From Anthracocystis setariae (lineage: Eukaryota > Basidiomycota > Ustilaginomycetes > Ustilaginales > Ustilaginaceae): a stretch of 64,000 nucleotides of DNA. The translations under genes and the position numbers were made by a program. The notes beneath the pieces are model-generated. The model was not told the origin of the DNA. It saw only the letters and a program-made list of their open reading frames with translations, and ran no database searches. The stretch lies in NCBI GenBank assembly GCA_928724745.1, contig CAKMXJ010000032.1:1736001-1800000 (forward strand), read 5' to 3'. Numbering within the stretch: position 1 is the stretch's first letter; each line of letters opens with the position of its first letter. Below, one piece after another: positions 1 to 11,749 of this stretch.

Positions 1-3000
1 AATCCAGGAATTTGACGATGGATCAGGGCTCACCATTCTTGCACCTGTCAACGACGCTTTCTTCCGCAAGAAGGAGGAACAGATAGCAAAACAGCGAATG
101 GCCCTGGGCCTTGCAGCTGATTCGCCAACATTCTGGGAATTCGTCCTCGATGAGCCGAGCCCTGATACTCAGTCTACGGACTGCATCTGGAATGATGGCG
201 CTTGCATCGAAGCTGGCAATGTCAATGCCGTGGCACGGCAGCATCTGCTCTACCACATCCTGAACTATACGTTGCCTTTTACGCTCAGCGAGGATACTGG
301 CTCTCATGCGCCCTCTGAGCCTCTTCCCGAGCCCGGAAGTCCGCAGATGCACACCACGCTGCATTTCCCTTCGCGTCGTCTACTGACAGAGCCAACACAT
401 CCAGGTCGCGTTCCGGTCCCAGACGAAGAAGATCACGGAGGTCTGCTGGGCCACCATGGTCAACGCATTCGCGTCACCCTCGTGGAGGACAGTGATAGGC
501 GCAAGAACGAAGACAAGTCGCCTCTCCGAAAGTTCAGCGCAAGCTTCAGAGGAAAGCGTCAAGTTCTGTTCTTCGGTACAGATGAGAAGGGTCTGGGAGG
601 CGCAAAATCACTCAAGGAGGACTGGCGCTCCAGAAACGGCGTCATTCACTCCATAGATTCGGTCATTGACCTTCCACCGTCCTTGGAGCACGTCGTCCTC
701 ACCCACCCTCGTCTCGAGAGTGTTCGACGCCTCATCAGTAGCGACACTTTGCAGAGTTTGTCAACGGTACCGCACCTTACGCTCTTTCTGCCAGCCTCGC
801 AGGCCTTCGAAAAGCTCAACTCGATTGAGTCAATCTACATTTTCGGCGACTTCAAGCAGGCCGTTCTGGACCGTCTCAAACTTCTCGGTTGGCACATGTC
901 TGGAAGTGGACTTGGTGATCGTGCTCCAGTCTATTCGACTTCTCTTCGTCAAGCGGGCCATGCCACCATCTCGACGGCTCTTGGCGGTTCCGTCTCAGTT
1001 GAAGTAGACGAGAAAGACGGCACCATCAAGATCATGGATGCCCGAGTTCTGCAAGAAGATATCTTGACAGAGAACGGCGTCGTCCATCTCGTTGATGACC
1101 TCATCTTGCCGTTCGGAGATCTGGACATGAGCATCGAAGCCACTCTCATGGCGCTCAATGCATCTCGATTCGTCGAGCTCATCTACGAGGCTGGTCTCGA
1201 GCACTACATCAACCGGCCAGCTCACAAGCAGAGACAAGATGGGGACGCTTTCACTTTCCTTGCTCCGCGAGATGATGTCATCGATGCCTGGTATCCAGGA
1301 CATCCACTTCCAGAAAATGTGGTCTCGACTGGATTGCATTCCTTGCGCCAGTATCGCAAAGGTCCCACTCTCGAAGAAGTCGTCCAATATCACATTCTTC
1401 CCGGTCAATTCCGTCCAAGCGATCTTGTCAATGGAATGCTGCTCAACACCGAGCTGAAGGACTGGAAGCTCAGGGAGGGTAGGCAGAAGATGCCGGTTGA
1501 GGTCGATGACGCCAATACTTCTGAAAGGAAAGGCAACGGCGATGTTGCTTTTGGTGATGCCAGCGTTCTTCGAGAACCAGTCGATGTCAAGGACACTGCC
1601 ATGATCTATGTCGTGTCACAGCTGCTACAGCCTCCCTCAGATCCTGTCCAGACAGCGGTTTCATATCTTTCGCTCTCGACTTTCGTCGCCACCGTCTTCA
1701 GCGCCGATCTGAAGAAAGCTGTCGAGCGTGCACCAGGCGTGAGTTATCTCGTACCCACCAACGATGCATTCACAGGGTTGGGTTTGGCGATGAACTTCTT
1801 GTTGCTTCCAGAGTCGCAGCACTTGTTGCAAGCGCTGGTCGAGTATCATGCCATCGACAAGATTGCATACAAGAATGATTTCACAGAAAAGGAAGTGGAA
1901 CTGCCCACACTTCTGCCCACACTGGGCGCAAAGCTTGCCGTTCGCAGGCAGAACACCGGAGGCATCGTGGTGCGCAAGGCAGGTGATTCCAACGGCACCG
2001 TTTCGCTCGTCGTCAAAGGAGACATCCTCACCAACACTGGTGTCATTCACGAAGTTGACCGTGTGCAGATCCCATTCGATCTGACCATCCGCGACTTGTT
2101 GAAAGGGGCAAAGGCAGACACCATGGAGGATCTCATGGAGCAAGCTGGGTACGAGTACATCCTCAACAGTACGATACGTGAGAACCAGAGCGGCGAGTCG
2201 AGTCCTGGCTACATGGTCTTGGTGCCGACCGACAGCGCGTTCACCAAAGTCAACCTCTCTGCCGTTCTTGAGGATCCAGAAATTCTCGTTAGGCTCGTGC
2301 AACAGCACATCATTCCACTGACTCAGGACAGAGCGATCGATTTGCTCTTACCGGATGGACGTGGAGACAACATCGGCATGAAAGATGAAAGCTCTTTCGC
2401 CACTTTACTCGATCGCTCACAAGGTGGGTCGAGTTCCTACGGTCAAGTCAGCTTCCGCAGAACACCCTCGAGCCGCACAAATCGATATCGTCGATTGTCT
2501 GCGTATGATGTCGTACCAGACGAGCCTGATGACGAGGGTCTGGGATGGATAGTGGGTATCAAAAACACTCGCGGATCTTCCGCAAGTCGGCATGCAGCCA
2601 CGGTGATGGCATTCGGGCGCGAAGCTCGAGGTATCAGAAGTGATGTCGATCTTGACCGCCCACCTGTTGGCGGAGTGTTCCAGATCGACACCGTGCTGGC
2701 CCCATACGAGCCAAGCTGGTTCTATAGATGTGAGTATTGTCCTGTCGGTTCAAATTTCGAAAGGCGTCTCGAAGCTGACCGATTCGAGATTCCTTTGTTA
2801 CAACCATCTCAGGGGGCTGGATCGTCGCTACGGTCGCATTAGTGGCAACCTTGCTTGCTGTTGCCGCTTACTTTGCTGTGAGACGGTGGAGACGCGGAAA
2901 GGGGATTCAACTTACTGAAGCCCTCGAAGGTAAGTTCGCCATGTCTCTTGTTTTCCCAAGCTGAGTTGCATCGTACTGACCTGGCCGCAAAGTCCTGTAC

Positions 3001-3033
3001 TGTGTCTTCATGCTCACAGGTGAAGAAGAGTGA
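1..3033 (+). CDS. Multi-fasciclin (FAS1) type I membrane protein, 3' part (Fsc1/YLR001C-like)
   Basis: The open frame is already running at base 2, so the 5' end lies outside the window. Proposed exons are 2-2729, 2813-2929 and 3020-3033; the donors GTGAGT at 2730 and GTAAGT at 2930 with AG acceptors keep the frame. The protein shows about five FAS1-type repeats, each with an entry motif like LTILAPVNDAFF, FTFLAPRDD, SYLVPTNDAF or MVLVPTDSAF and an exit motif like GVIHxVDxVxxP. Splicing adds one hydrophobic helix (WIVATVALVATLLAVAAYF) followed by RRWRRGK and a short acidic tail, which is a type I membrane topology. Known fungal relatives (S. pombe Fsc1, yeast YLR001C) sit on the vacuole membrane; Fsc1 acts in autophagosome-vacuole fusion. 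The family assignment is firm, the vacuolar role is inferred. Confidence 0.8.
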
Positions 3034-3140
3034 TCCACAGCCCTGAACTCCAACCACTTCCCCTAAGATTCATGAATCATGGTTACAAAAACGAAATCAA
3101 CATTACATTGTCAAGATGCGTGGTGGTGTGCCAGTGGAGA

Positions 3141-4286
3141 TTAGCCACGGCCGACGTGGCTTGGCATGTTGGTGGCTTGAATGACCACATTTGCAACTTT
3201 TCGTGGCACCAGAACAAAATGAAAATCAGGTCAGCTATCAATAAGGCAATCAGAACGTTTATGTCTTGAAACTCACTGTTGACACTGAGGGGCAGTTCAG
3301 CGATGTGAACGATCTCCTGGCCGACGTATTCGCGATCCATGGTTGGCTCGTGGCGCAATGAACCATCAGCCTAACGTTCGACCAAAAACGCAACGATGGT
3401 TAGTGTCTGTTCGCCTCAAAGGTCTCGATCAACACAGTAGCTTACCTGGGGAACACCAGGACCGGTCTTCATCTTTGCGGTCATCTCAGAGGCTGCGTTG
3501 CCGATGTCAATCTGAGTGACGGCAATGTTGAACTTCCTTCCGTCCAACGAGAGAGACTTGGTCAAACCAGTCATAGCCGTCTTAGTTGCTGTATAAGGAG
3601 ACGCGAAAGGTCTAGGAGCGTAGGCGCTGATGCTTCCGTTGATGATGATACGGCCACCCTGGGGTTGCTGCTTTTCAAAGTAACGGAACGCCTCGCGCGA
3701 GCAGAGGTAGGGAGCGGTCAGGTTAACATCAACAGTAGCCTGCCAGTCGGACAGCTTCTGCTCAGCCAAGGGAACATTCGGAGGAGAGATGCCGGCGTTA
3801 CAGAACACAAGGTCGATGCGGCCAAAGTGCTCGGCGGTCTTCTTGAAAACGTCGAGGACAACATCTTCCTTGGTGATGTCGCCCGCGACATAGTAGCCTG
3901 CACCTTCGCGACCCGCGGCTTGGTTAAGTAGAGTGCAGGTCTCCTTCAGCTCTGTCTCACGGCGGCCAGTGACGGTGACGTTCCAGCCTGCTCGGGCGAG
4001 AGCGATGGCGCTTGTGCGTCCAAGCTGTGAATAGGATTGCAAGTGTGGAAAGGTCATGATCAGCCGAAGATGCTGCGAGCGAGAGAAGCAGTCATAGATC
4101 GCCACTTACTCCTGAAGATCCGCCGGTGCTGCGTCGGTTGGTGATTAGGGAAGGGTGTATTCGTGGAAGGAAGTGCACAGTCAGTTTCGTTTTTCTTGCG
4201 GCGCTCCGTGATCTTGTCGGCACTTACACAATGGCAGTTTTGCCTGGCCGGGGGTAGCTCTCGATCTGGTCTGAGGAGCATGACAT
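3141..4286 (-). CDS. Short-chain dehydrogenase/reductase (classical SDR), five exons
   Basis: Proposed coding exons on the minus strand: 4286-4228, 4128-4110, 4024-3446, 3370-3277 and 3196-3141, together 807 nt (268 aa). All introns (75-99 bp) start GTAAG or GTGAGT and end AG. The joined protein has the Rossmann motif TGGSSGLG (about residues 21-28), CNAGIS, and the catalytic Ser157-Tyr170-x3-Lys174 set (YTATK), and ends in ATNMPSHVGRG, a C-terminus typical of fungal NAD(P)-dependent SDRs. Exon 2 is only 19 nt and encodes most of the cofactor glycine loop. Substrate is not predictable from sequence. The start ATG at 4286 gives MSCSSDQIESYPRPGKTAIV. Single long frames seen in isolation miss both ends of this gene. 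Confidence 0.85.
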
Positions 4287-4831
4287 TGTGAGCGATCAAA
4301 GTTCGGTTGTATACAGATAAGATGACGGGTGATTGCAGCGAACCATCGGATCCAAGGCAAGCTCGTACATGTATATATGTGTCAGGCATTTCTGCATGCA
4401 AGAAGTTACACCTAAGCTTCGGCCCCACCGTGCTGTTGCGGCTGATCGGAGCGGAGCCGTAGGCGATTTGAATCCAGAGTCGTGAGTGCCCGTATTGCAC
4501 TGTGCCCTACAGTATTGTAGTGACCGATAAATTCCCCGCGGGGTCAGGTCTCATTTTGGAACATCTCGACCGGTCCGGAAACTCCGCGCTTCACTTTCAT
4601 CCGAAAATTCGAGTGTCAGATCGTAAAAAATACACCCTTTATCGTTTTGGACTACGGACCACGAGTTTGTACTTGTCATGTTGTATGCTGGAAGCAAAGT
4701 GAAGGCTTGAGAAATTCAGGGCACAGGGGGCGGGCGGAAGAGTTGGTTCTTGTCGCAAGCAAGCTAAATTTGTCTATTGGGTGTACATCTGTAGAAGTCA
4801 TACAGTACTCTTTTTCAGGCCCTTGCCTGCG
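4287..4831. other. Intergenic, upstream of the SDR gene
   Basis: This holds the presumed promoter of the SDR gene and the 3' flank of the GAS2-domain gene. I see no convincing reading frame, RNA gene or repeat. Confidence 0.5.
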
Positions 4832-6918
4832 TCACCGTCTTCCACTGGACGCAGGGCGAATAACGACGGATGAGCCGGACTCACTCGAAGACAGGCCAAA
4901 GCTCTTTGATGAACTGCGCGAGCTCAACTGATGCTCGTCGGCCGCGACTGTTAATGGGATATTGGGTATCGTTGAGAGAGGCGCTTCCTTAGCCCCGACA
5001 ATGGCAGCATGGCTTCTCATCACAGCTGGCATCGTGGCGATCCGCAATGCTTGGTGCGGCTTGCCCCGGCGCATGTGGTCGCATGAGATGAGCGAGCTTG
5101 CGGAAGACTTCGATCTCAAGCGAGGAAAGCCCGCTGGACCAGAAGCGGAACGAAACCAGGTTAGATTATGACCTGAACTCTCAGGCAGGATACTCGACGT
5201 CAAGGGATCGGTGTGCACACCTCGGGCGTTCAGGTGGACGTAGTGCTGCGTGAGGAAGTCGGAAAGCTCTTGCCATCCGCCGCCCACCCTGACCATGACC
5301 GTGCTGGAGGGAAGGATCCGACAAAAGCAGAGTCGAGGCTCGGGCTCGCCTATCCAATATTGGCCGCTCGAATCCTGAAATGTGTTCGAACGCCGAGACG
5401 TTGGGCTGTCTGACAGGTTTGCTTGTCTGATCGCAATGACCATGGACATGCGGTTGACAATGTCACCAACTGCAACATCCAGCGCATCTCGAGGATTTGA
5501 TCGGTATCGGTACGACTCTGGCTTGCCTGGAGTGGCTCGGACACTTGAAATAGATGGCTTGCGAGACTGTGACCCTAGGCTGATGCTGTCAGATGGACGT
5601 CGCGTAGCAAGGGGTACCATGCAACTTTCGCCTGCGCTTGACGCAATGGTGCTGGGATCTTCGTCCTTTCGGCGTAACGTTGCAGGACGGACCTCATCTG
5701 GAGGCTGTGCTCTTTCCGTGCTGAGGTCCTCCATTCGCTCCATCATCGTTGGCTCGGCCTGTCCGAGACTAAACACGAGCTGAGAGGAACTCGTTTCAAG
5801 TGCAAGAGGGGAAGGGAGTGCCCCTTCAAGTCTCTCTTGTTCGTCAATCATCTTGTCTGGAACCTGCCTTTGATCAATCAAACGATCCAAGAGTGTTGCA
5901 GTGGGTCGAACCTTTTCGGTGTCGAAGCTCCTGATACGAAGGACCAGTCGAGAGGACTCGAGCTTCAGTGACTCTGCTGCTAGTCTTGACGATGACGTGA
6001 TCCAAACAGCCGCGCGCTGCTTCGTTGAGGTTCGAGCTTTATCCGAAGGTGCTTCCGCGCCCAGGGTCTGTGTCCACTTGAACGTGGCCCCCGTGCCAAG
6101 CCGTGAAGACATAAACGATCTGAACTTGTGCTCGAAAGACTCGATATCACGCTTGATGATTCGAACATCTTCCCAACCGGAGCATATTAAGGCTTCCCAG
6201 CGCAATCGAAGTTCCATGAGGTCATGCTCTGTTCTTCGCTCTCGTAAAGTACGATGAAGTTTGTCTAGTGCATGGATAGTTTCCAAAGCCAGTTCCAGTA
6301 GGTCTGTGTCGGGTCCAGAAAGGTGACGCTTCGAGATTGCCTTGGCCATCGTACGAAGCCTTTTCATATCTTCGAGGTTGAATTGCTGGACGTCACTTTC
6401 GAGGAGGTCGCATTTCGCTTTGCGACCGCGCAGCTCGCCGCCTATCGATTCAAGCGTCGCCTTGTTGCGCTGAAGGACGTCCAGGTTGGTAGAGTAAGTC
6501 GAGACATCCTTGAAGGGATTCCAAGCAGGCCAGCTCTGCAAGTGTGTGATGTATTGCTCGATATTCTCCTTCTTGCGAGATATACGAGTCAGTTCGACGA
6601 AATCTGCCGAGGATAGCTTTCCATCATCCTTCGGCTGGCTGAATGACCGTCCGGTGTGCCTCGATTCAGTCGGAGTCGCAGGGGACAGAGCGTCTCCCCC
6701 GGCGTTGGTCGGGCTCTCGAGTTCCGGACTGGCTGCGTGGTTCGTATCGCTGTCACTAGTATCTAGATTGATCTGTTTTGGACGTGCTGATGAAGCATGG
6801 AGCATTGACAGGTTCGTCGTCATACTGTGGCCGGAGCCTGTCTCGCAAAACCCGCAAGCAAGATTGCTTCCATTTGTGTCTTTGCGTGGATCTACCTGCA
6901 CTCTGTTTGGAACGACAT
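4832..6918 (-). CDS. GAS2/GAR-domain cytoskeletal protein with N-terminal helical (Kar9/spectrin-like) region
   Basis: The main frame ends at 4832 and is open upstream to about 7000, but it has no ATG before 6823 (MTTNLSM); the GTG at 6901 is not credible as a eukaryotic start. A short first exon 6918-6896 (MSFQTEC plus two bases) spliced over a 71-bp GTAGAT...CAG intron (6895-6825) to 6824 joins in frame and gives 671 aa; starting at 6823 gives 663 aa. Residues about 100-300 are predicted helical with heptad-like Leu spacing, resembling the Kar9/spectrin-type segment. Residues about 445-540 match a GAR (Gas2-related) microtubule-binding module: an Arg-rich entry, a WIGEPEPRLCFCRIL core and VRVGGGWQELSDFL. 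A Ser-rich disordered tail follows. Likely a microtubule or actin-microtubule linker; the exact orthologue is uncertain. Confidence 0.7.
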
Positions 6919-7331
6919 GGTGGATAAGCGAAGGTTCAGTCGCATCTGATGTTGTACAGCTACTGTATGTGAGTGCTTGCGATGGAGGCGACTGTGTGCT
7001 GTTGACATGCAGGATGAATGCGGCGAGTCAAGCCACATCAGAGCAAGCCATTTGTGGTTGAGAAATGTCAACAACGAATGTGCTGTACCGCTGCCGAGGA
7101 AATGAATTTTATCCTCAGCTCGCCGAACTGCCCTCCCTGGGGCACGTCTTTTTTAACGCCAAGAAGGTCTGTCTGTAACTTTACGCGTAGCCCACTGGCC
7201 CATGCGTGTTGCGTGCGGATGCATGCGTGAAAAAGCTCCGGAGCATTTTTCGTGGATTTTGTGAATCCTAACTGCAGCCAACATCACGTCACATGTCTGT
7301 ACAGCTCAGTACTGTACTCTACAATCCTGTA
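6919..7331. other. Intergenic, upstream of the GAS2-domain gene
   Basis: Promoter side of the GAS2-domain gene. No frame or RNA gene stands out. The stretch ends where the transposon-derived sequence begins. Confidence 0.4.
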
Positions 7332-7900
7332 CAGCATGTGTCAAAAAGTATCCGGACGATTTTCAATTTTCAAATTTCTCTTCATGGTTGTGAATAAATT
7401 TGATGGTGTCCAACAGTATACAGCAATGTAAAGACCATACCAGCTAGCTAGCTTGATGCCCAGTGAGGGGTAGTTGTTGACATATGAAGCTCATGTGGTA
7501 GTACACAAGTATATTACAGCTTGCTAGCAACAAAAAGGAAGCATGCTTGTTAGGAAAATTTACCACCCCCATCTGACTCTTCATGGCTTGCAACTCTGAA
7601 CTGCTGTTGATCTTGACGACTGCTTTGGTGGTCAGCTTGATTCAAGCCTACCCTCACCAGAGCAAACATCAAGACATCGTCAATGCTGTGGACACAGCTT
7701 TGAGAGACAGCTAACTTTTTTCCTTGATTTTAGCTCAGTTGACAGCTTGCAGCAAAACTGGTTAAGCACAGCTTGATCAAGCACAGCACTTCATTCAACA
7801 ATTCAAACAATGCCAGCTCACAGCCACTGATAATGTTCCCAATACACTATCAGTCCAACACAAACAAGCAAAGGTATACAAAGCTGGGTGTTGAGAATTG
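7332..7900. repeat. Decayed Tc1/mariner-type transposon end
   Basis: A TA followed by CAGCATGTGTCAAAAAG and then TATCCGGACGA (7330-7360) has the look of a Tc1/mariner terminal repeat. The downstream several hundred bases are AT-rich, almost free of CpG and contain no intact frame; a short stretch around 7670-7710 reads like the start of a helix-turn-helix transposase. I did not find the matching opposite end, so the right boundary is approximate. Confidence 0.45.
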
Positions 7901-8395
7901 ATGGGCAAAAGAGTGTGCATAATTTCATGTTACACAAAATTCCAAAAACGCGACCGTGCGGAAACTTATGAACAGGTACTGTACATCCAGCTCTCTCGTG
8001 GGACAACGATGGACCGCCAGAGCTCGGCATCACGGTGCTTCTTGCATCAGGGCATGACTCACTCCTGGTGGAGCAACGCTTACATGCGGAGCAATTGCCT
8101 TAGAAGAAGACAGACCGAGAACACGTGGAAATTTTCTGGAGAGGCGCATGGGTTCGGAACGGCGGCGGACTCTGCGGGCTGAGAGCTGAATATACCATCA
8201 GGTGTATGCGTGACGATGCGCAGCCGGCCCGCCAGCTGCTCATCGTTGCCTGGGGCTGCACTGTCTATTCTGGTCTCATACACAGTATCTACTCTCTCCT
8301 AACTTTCCTCCTTCCTTCGAGTCCTTTCACTACCACTCACGTGCATAGCCAACCCTCTGCAAGACTCTGTGAGCATTCCTCACAGCTCCTGAACC

Positions 8396-10004
8396 ATGAA
8401 AGGTGGTCGCGAACGTGCCCAGCGCAACTTGTACGTCCTCAATCTTCCTCTGGATGCTACTACAGACCAATTCGAGGAGCTGTTCAGCCGATTTGGCAAA
8501 GTAGAACATGCTGTGATCCTCGCCACGCTCGATCACCTGGCGCGACGTCGAGGTTTCATTCTGATGTCCGACGCCGTCCAGGCAAAACTCGCTATTGAGA
8601 ACCTCAATGGCTATGTCTGGCACCATTATCGCATCGAAGTGTCTTTTGCCATCGTCCAAAGGAGCGGCACACCGTTCGCACAGGAACCTGCAGATGCAAC
8701 TGCAGACGGCAGATCGCCAAAGCTGACGTCGACGACGACTTCATCCCAGGTAAGTTGAGACATATCCTGAACTTCTATCTCCACGACGCTGCAGCCATGT
8801 GTGCGAATCCGCGCTGATGTATCCTGTTTCCTTGGCTTGCAAGACCCTCGAAGTTGGGGTCATCGCTGAATCACCTCCACTCAGCCACGCCCCTGCTTCT
8901 TACTCGTTGAGACAGAGCAGGGCTGACTCCGTTCTCGTGCTCACTGGCTTCGACACAAGCATCGTTTCCTCGCCAGCAATGGTGAGAGCATTGGTTGAGC
9001 CCTTCGGACAGATAGTCGAGGTCGCTCACCCGCAGCAAAACCTCCAAGCGGGCAGAAACGGTGAAGCTATCGCAGTCTACTGTTGCTCCTCGAGTACATC
9101 GCTGGCTCGTCTAGCATTGCATGGTCTCCTTATCGGCAACAGTCGGGTGCAGGCTGCTCTGGTTCATCAAGACCTCGCAACTTCTTTGAGAATCCGCGAG
9201 AGCGAGGCACACAATGTTGGAGCATCCACTACCTACGTGCCTGATGACATCCAGGTTTTGTCTGATAGGTACGCGTCCGCCCGCCCCCATGACGTCCTTG
9301 CGTATGCCCAGATGCCAGCCGAATCCGACTTCCATTCACGTTGCAGTGGGGCAGGGCAGCAGGACACCTCCCGTGGACAGCAGCAAGCCTTCACTCCCGG
9401 TAATGTGCAACTCGACGCTTGGAAAACCGCCGTGTCGGCAAGGATGGGTTTCCGGGACCCCACAGTCTCTGAGCGGGTGAGTTTTGACACAGCTATGGCC
9501 GCACAGCAAGGCTGCGGACCTTTTCTTGACACTCACTCTTGGCGATCAGCCATTCACTCTCGTCGCATGTCTACTTCCTTCCAACAAACAGAAGATTCCG
9601 CCGGATCTGCCACGACCCATTGGCGACGAGCGTCAACGGGCTGCTTTGAACAAGTGAGCAAAGTTGCGTCCGCAAACCTAGCACAGCAACCATCAGGTGG
9701 ACTTCTCGAGCGAACCCGCAAGGACTCACCCCTAAGGGGTGGCTCAAGCTTTCATCCTGTCACGACACGAGTGCAGATCATGGTCGTTTATACCTGTGTG
9801 ACGCCAAGTTTGTTGGCAGATGTTCGTCCCCTTCCGTGGGAGGAAGAATCAAAAATTTGGCTTGTGGAACATGCGACCCAAAGTTTGACAGCATCGACAT
9901 TCGTACCTATTGGATTAGCGAGGTTTTGCACTGCGTGGCTGGAGTGGATTCTTCTTGGATTCCCACATAAATCCTGGAAGACTTGTTGTTTGACTGTGAG
10001 ATAA
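8396..10004 (+). CDS. Two-RRM RNA-binding protein, 3' end captured by a repeat
   Basis: The ATG at 8396 gives MKGGRERAQRNLYVLNLPLD. Exon 1 (8396-8749) encodes RRM1 with RNP2 LYVLNL and a degenerate RNP1 RRRGFILM. A GTAAGT donor at 8750 and the AG at 8843 remove 94 bp and continue in frame with TLEVGVIAES; splicing at the nearer AG (8794) would hit a stop. Exon 2 carries a second RRM-like domain (VLVLTGFD ... GEAIAVYCC ... RVQAALV), then a Ser/Gln-rich tail. The last about 30 codons, including the stop at 10002, lie inside dispersed repeat R3a (from about 9914), so the native C-terminus has been lost or replaced. The gene may still be expressed as a truncated or chimeric protein, or be a pseudogene. 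Target RNA is unknown. Confidence 0.65.
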
Positions 10005-10521
10005 GATAGGATGTATCTTGGATTGGACTAGTTGACCTTACCAGCTGAGGCGGTGGACAACTGAGCTTATATACATGAGTTGGGTGACGTCCAAGTCTAC
10101 TTGGAGGCTGTACATTCCTTCTTCTTGCACAGTGGCAATCTCCCTGGAGGCTAGTTGTCCATACACTGTATGAGTCATGTCTTTGCATGACTTCTGGTGG
10201 ACAATCCATGTCTTTCTGGAAGTCTCCTGAGTCTGCCCATCCTGATAGGTTGAGCAGACCTTTGTATCTCTTGGGTTTTAGCCTCAAGGTCTGATTGGAG
10301 TTCTTTGCTTCTCACTGGGGATACTGTAGTTTCTCTGTAGTGAGTCAGGAACATCTGGCAGTCCAATGGCTGTCTAGTGATTCTATTGGCTGCATTCATT
10401 GCCAGTGGCATGATTTCCTGTGGTGTTTGACACTTGCTTGGAATGTTTAACCCACCAGGCCTGTTGGCCTCCATGCAGTTAATCCTCATGCATTGTCAAT
10501 TGGTAAGATGTAACCCAATCA
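9914..10521 (+). repeat. Dispersed repeat R3, copy a (CpG-depleted)
   Basis: About 600 bp that aligns base for base over long stretches with 13338-14126 and, inverted, with 14450-14632. It begins ATTAG then CGAGGTTTTGCACTGCG; other copies have ATTAGTGTAGCGGG at this end. Differences from copy b are mostly CG in b versus TG or CA here, so this copy is older or more heavily mutated. Class is unresolved: an LTR-like or non-autonomous DNA element. It is interrupted at 10521 by an LTR1 copy and supplies the stop codon of the RRM gene. Confidence 0.7.
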
Positions 10522-10830
10522 TGTTAAGCGCCAAGGGTCTGACAACCTCCTGACTGTGTAGCGCAGTGCGCAGTGTTAAGGCTTGGGCTTGCTAGCGTGT
10601 GGCAGGTATGGTGACCACAAGAGTCACTGAGCACAATCCTGAGGTTAACAGTTCTACTGCTGGGTCTGATATTCACTATTACTCTGAGGTATTTAAGAAT
10701 ACAATTGACAAGGAGACAAGAGGGGTGTGGCGTGCAGCTTGCGCCTTATGAGGCATTGCGCGCAGTGCGCCCCTTCTCACAGTACAACGCACAGCAGCAC
10801 GCCTCTTCTATTAGATTCTGCGGGTTGTCT
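10522..10830 (+). mobile_element. Solo LTR, family LTR1, decayed copy
   Basis: Starts TGTTAAGCGCCAAGGG and is clearly homologous to 16194-16683 (inverted) and 19669-20173. It includes the shared stretch ending in a CCTTAT(A/G)AGGC block that is probably the LTR promoter TATA region. It is shorter than the other copies and lost its terminal TAACA. The flanks aatca (10517-10521 and 10831-10835) could be the target duplication, but because the right terminus is degenerate this is less certain than for the other copies. Confidence 0.65.
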
Positions 10831-10835
10831 AATCA

Positions 10836-11509
10836 CTATTGCGTGGTGAATAGACAGTCAAGTGTGATTGCAAACATGCAAGGATGCATGTTTACCACAG
10901 TCCTTGATTTACTTCAAGTTGCAACCTTGGGAGTGTGTCTGAAATCACTAAGTCAATTATCAATCTTCTTTGGCAATGAAGCCAGCAAGAACAGATTGAG
11001 AACAACAGCACTTGCCCGAGTGGGCGCAGTAGACTTGGAAGCTTGGTAGGTTACTATGTGAGAAACAACCACACAAGCTTGCATGTTAGTATACTTGAGT
11101 TGTGTGTTAGGACACACTTTGATAGTTGATGATTTGATAAATTTTGATTACTACAGAGCAGGTTGCAAGCCCCCTATATATACATGTGGCATGAACTATT
11201 GCATATGGCTAAGTGACAACCCCTGTTGCTGTAGCCTTACTTGAGAATGTCTCATGATGGGTGAGGTTGTGTTTGTGGGCACGCAACCTTGCATGTCCTT
11301 CCCTCTCATTGAGCCTTCCAAAGGTTGTGAACAACTCAGACTGATTTGTTTGGTCCACCGTGGTCCACAAATGGGGCTCACGCTTGATTATGAGGGTGGT
11401 CCATTGTGACCCTAGATGTGAGACCTGTATTGTTATTTGTTCAAGTGCACCAGGTTGGAGGTCACTAGGGGGGGGGGGGGTCTCCATTGAATATGCAACA
11501 TTTTGTGTA
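10836..11509. repeat. Unclassified low-CpG repetitive-looking sequence
   Basis: No credible gene. The stretch is CpG-poor, as in the neighbouring decayed repeats. It contains a run of 13 G at 11468-11480. Probably transposon relics, but I could not match it to another copy inside this window. Confidence 0.35.
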
Positions 11510-11744
11510 TGGATCCCAGATTGCCTGAGTTTGTTGTAGTGATGCGTTATTTAAGGGTCCATTCCTAGTACTTGGGTAAAAGGCAGGCCTGCCCCTTTTA
11601 TGTATGTGCACGTTTAACACAAGAGCTTTATCCTTATTTTGTTGTGTCTGAACATGCAAGCTTGCATATTCAGCCCTGATGAGTGAAGTACTCTGAGTGC
11701 AAGATGACTTTCGGATCTCTGGAATCCAATATCTTCCCCCAACA
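11510..11744. mobile_element. Solo LTR (235 bp) with TSD gtgta
   Basis: Bounded by TGGATCCCAG at the left and CTTCCCCCAACA at the right (TG...CA), flanked by perfect 5-bp duplications gtgta at 11505-11509 and 11745-11749. Read on the minus strand it starts TGTTGGGGGAAGATATTGG, a common fungal LTR start. No internal coding sequence, so this is a solo LTR. Confidence 0.7.
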
Positions 11745-11749
11745 GTGTA

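Noticed and set aside
4440..4500. Possible tRNA T-arm (GGATTCAAATC) on the minus strand
   Set aside because: The flanking bases do not form the T-stem or an acceptor stem.
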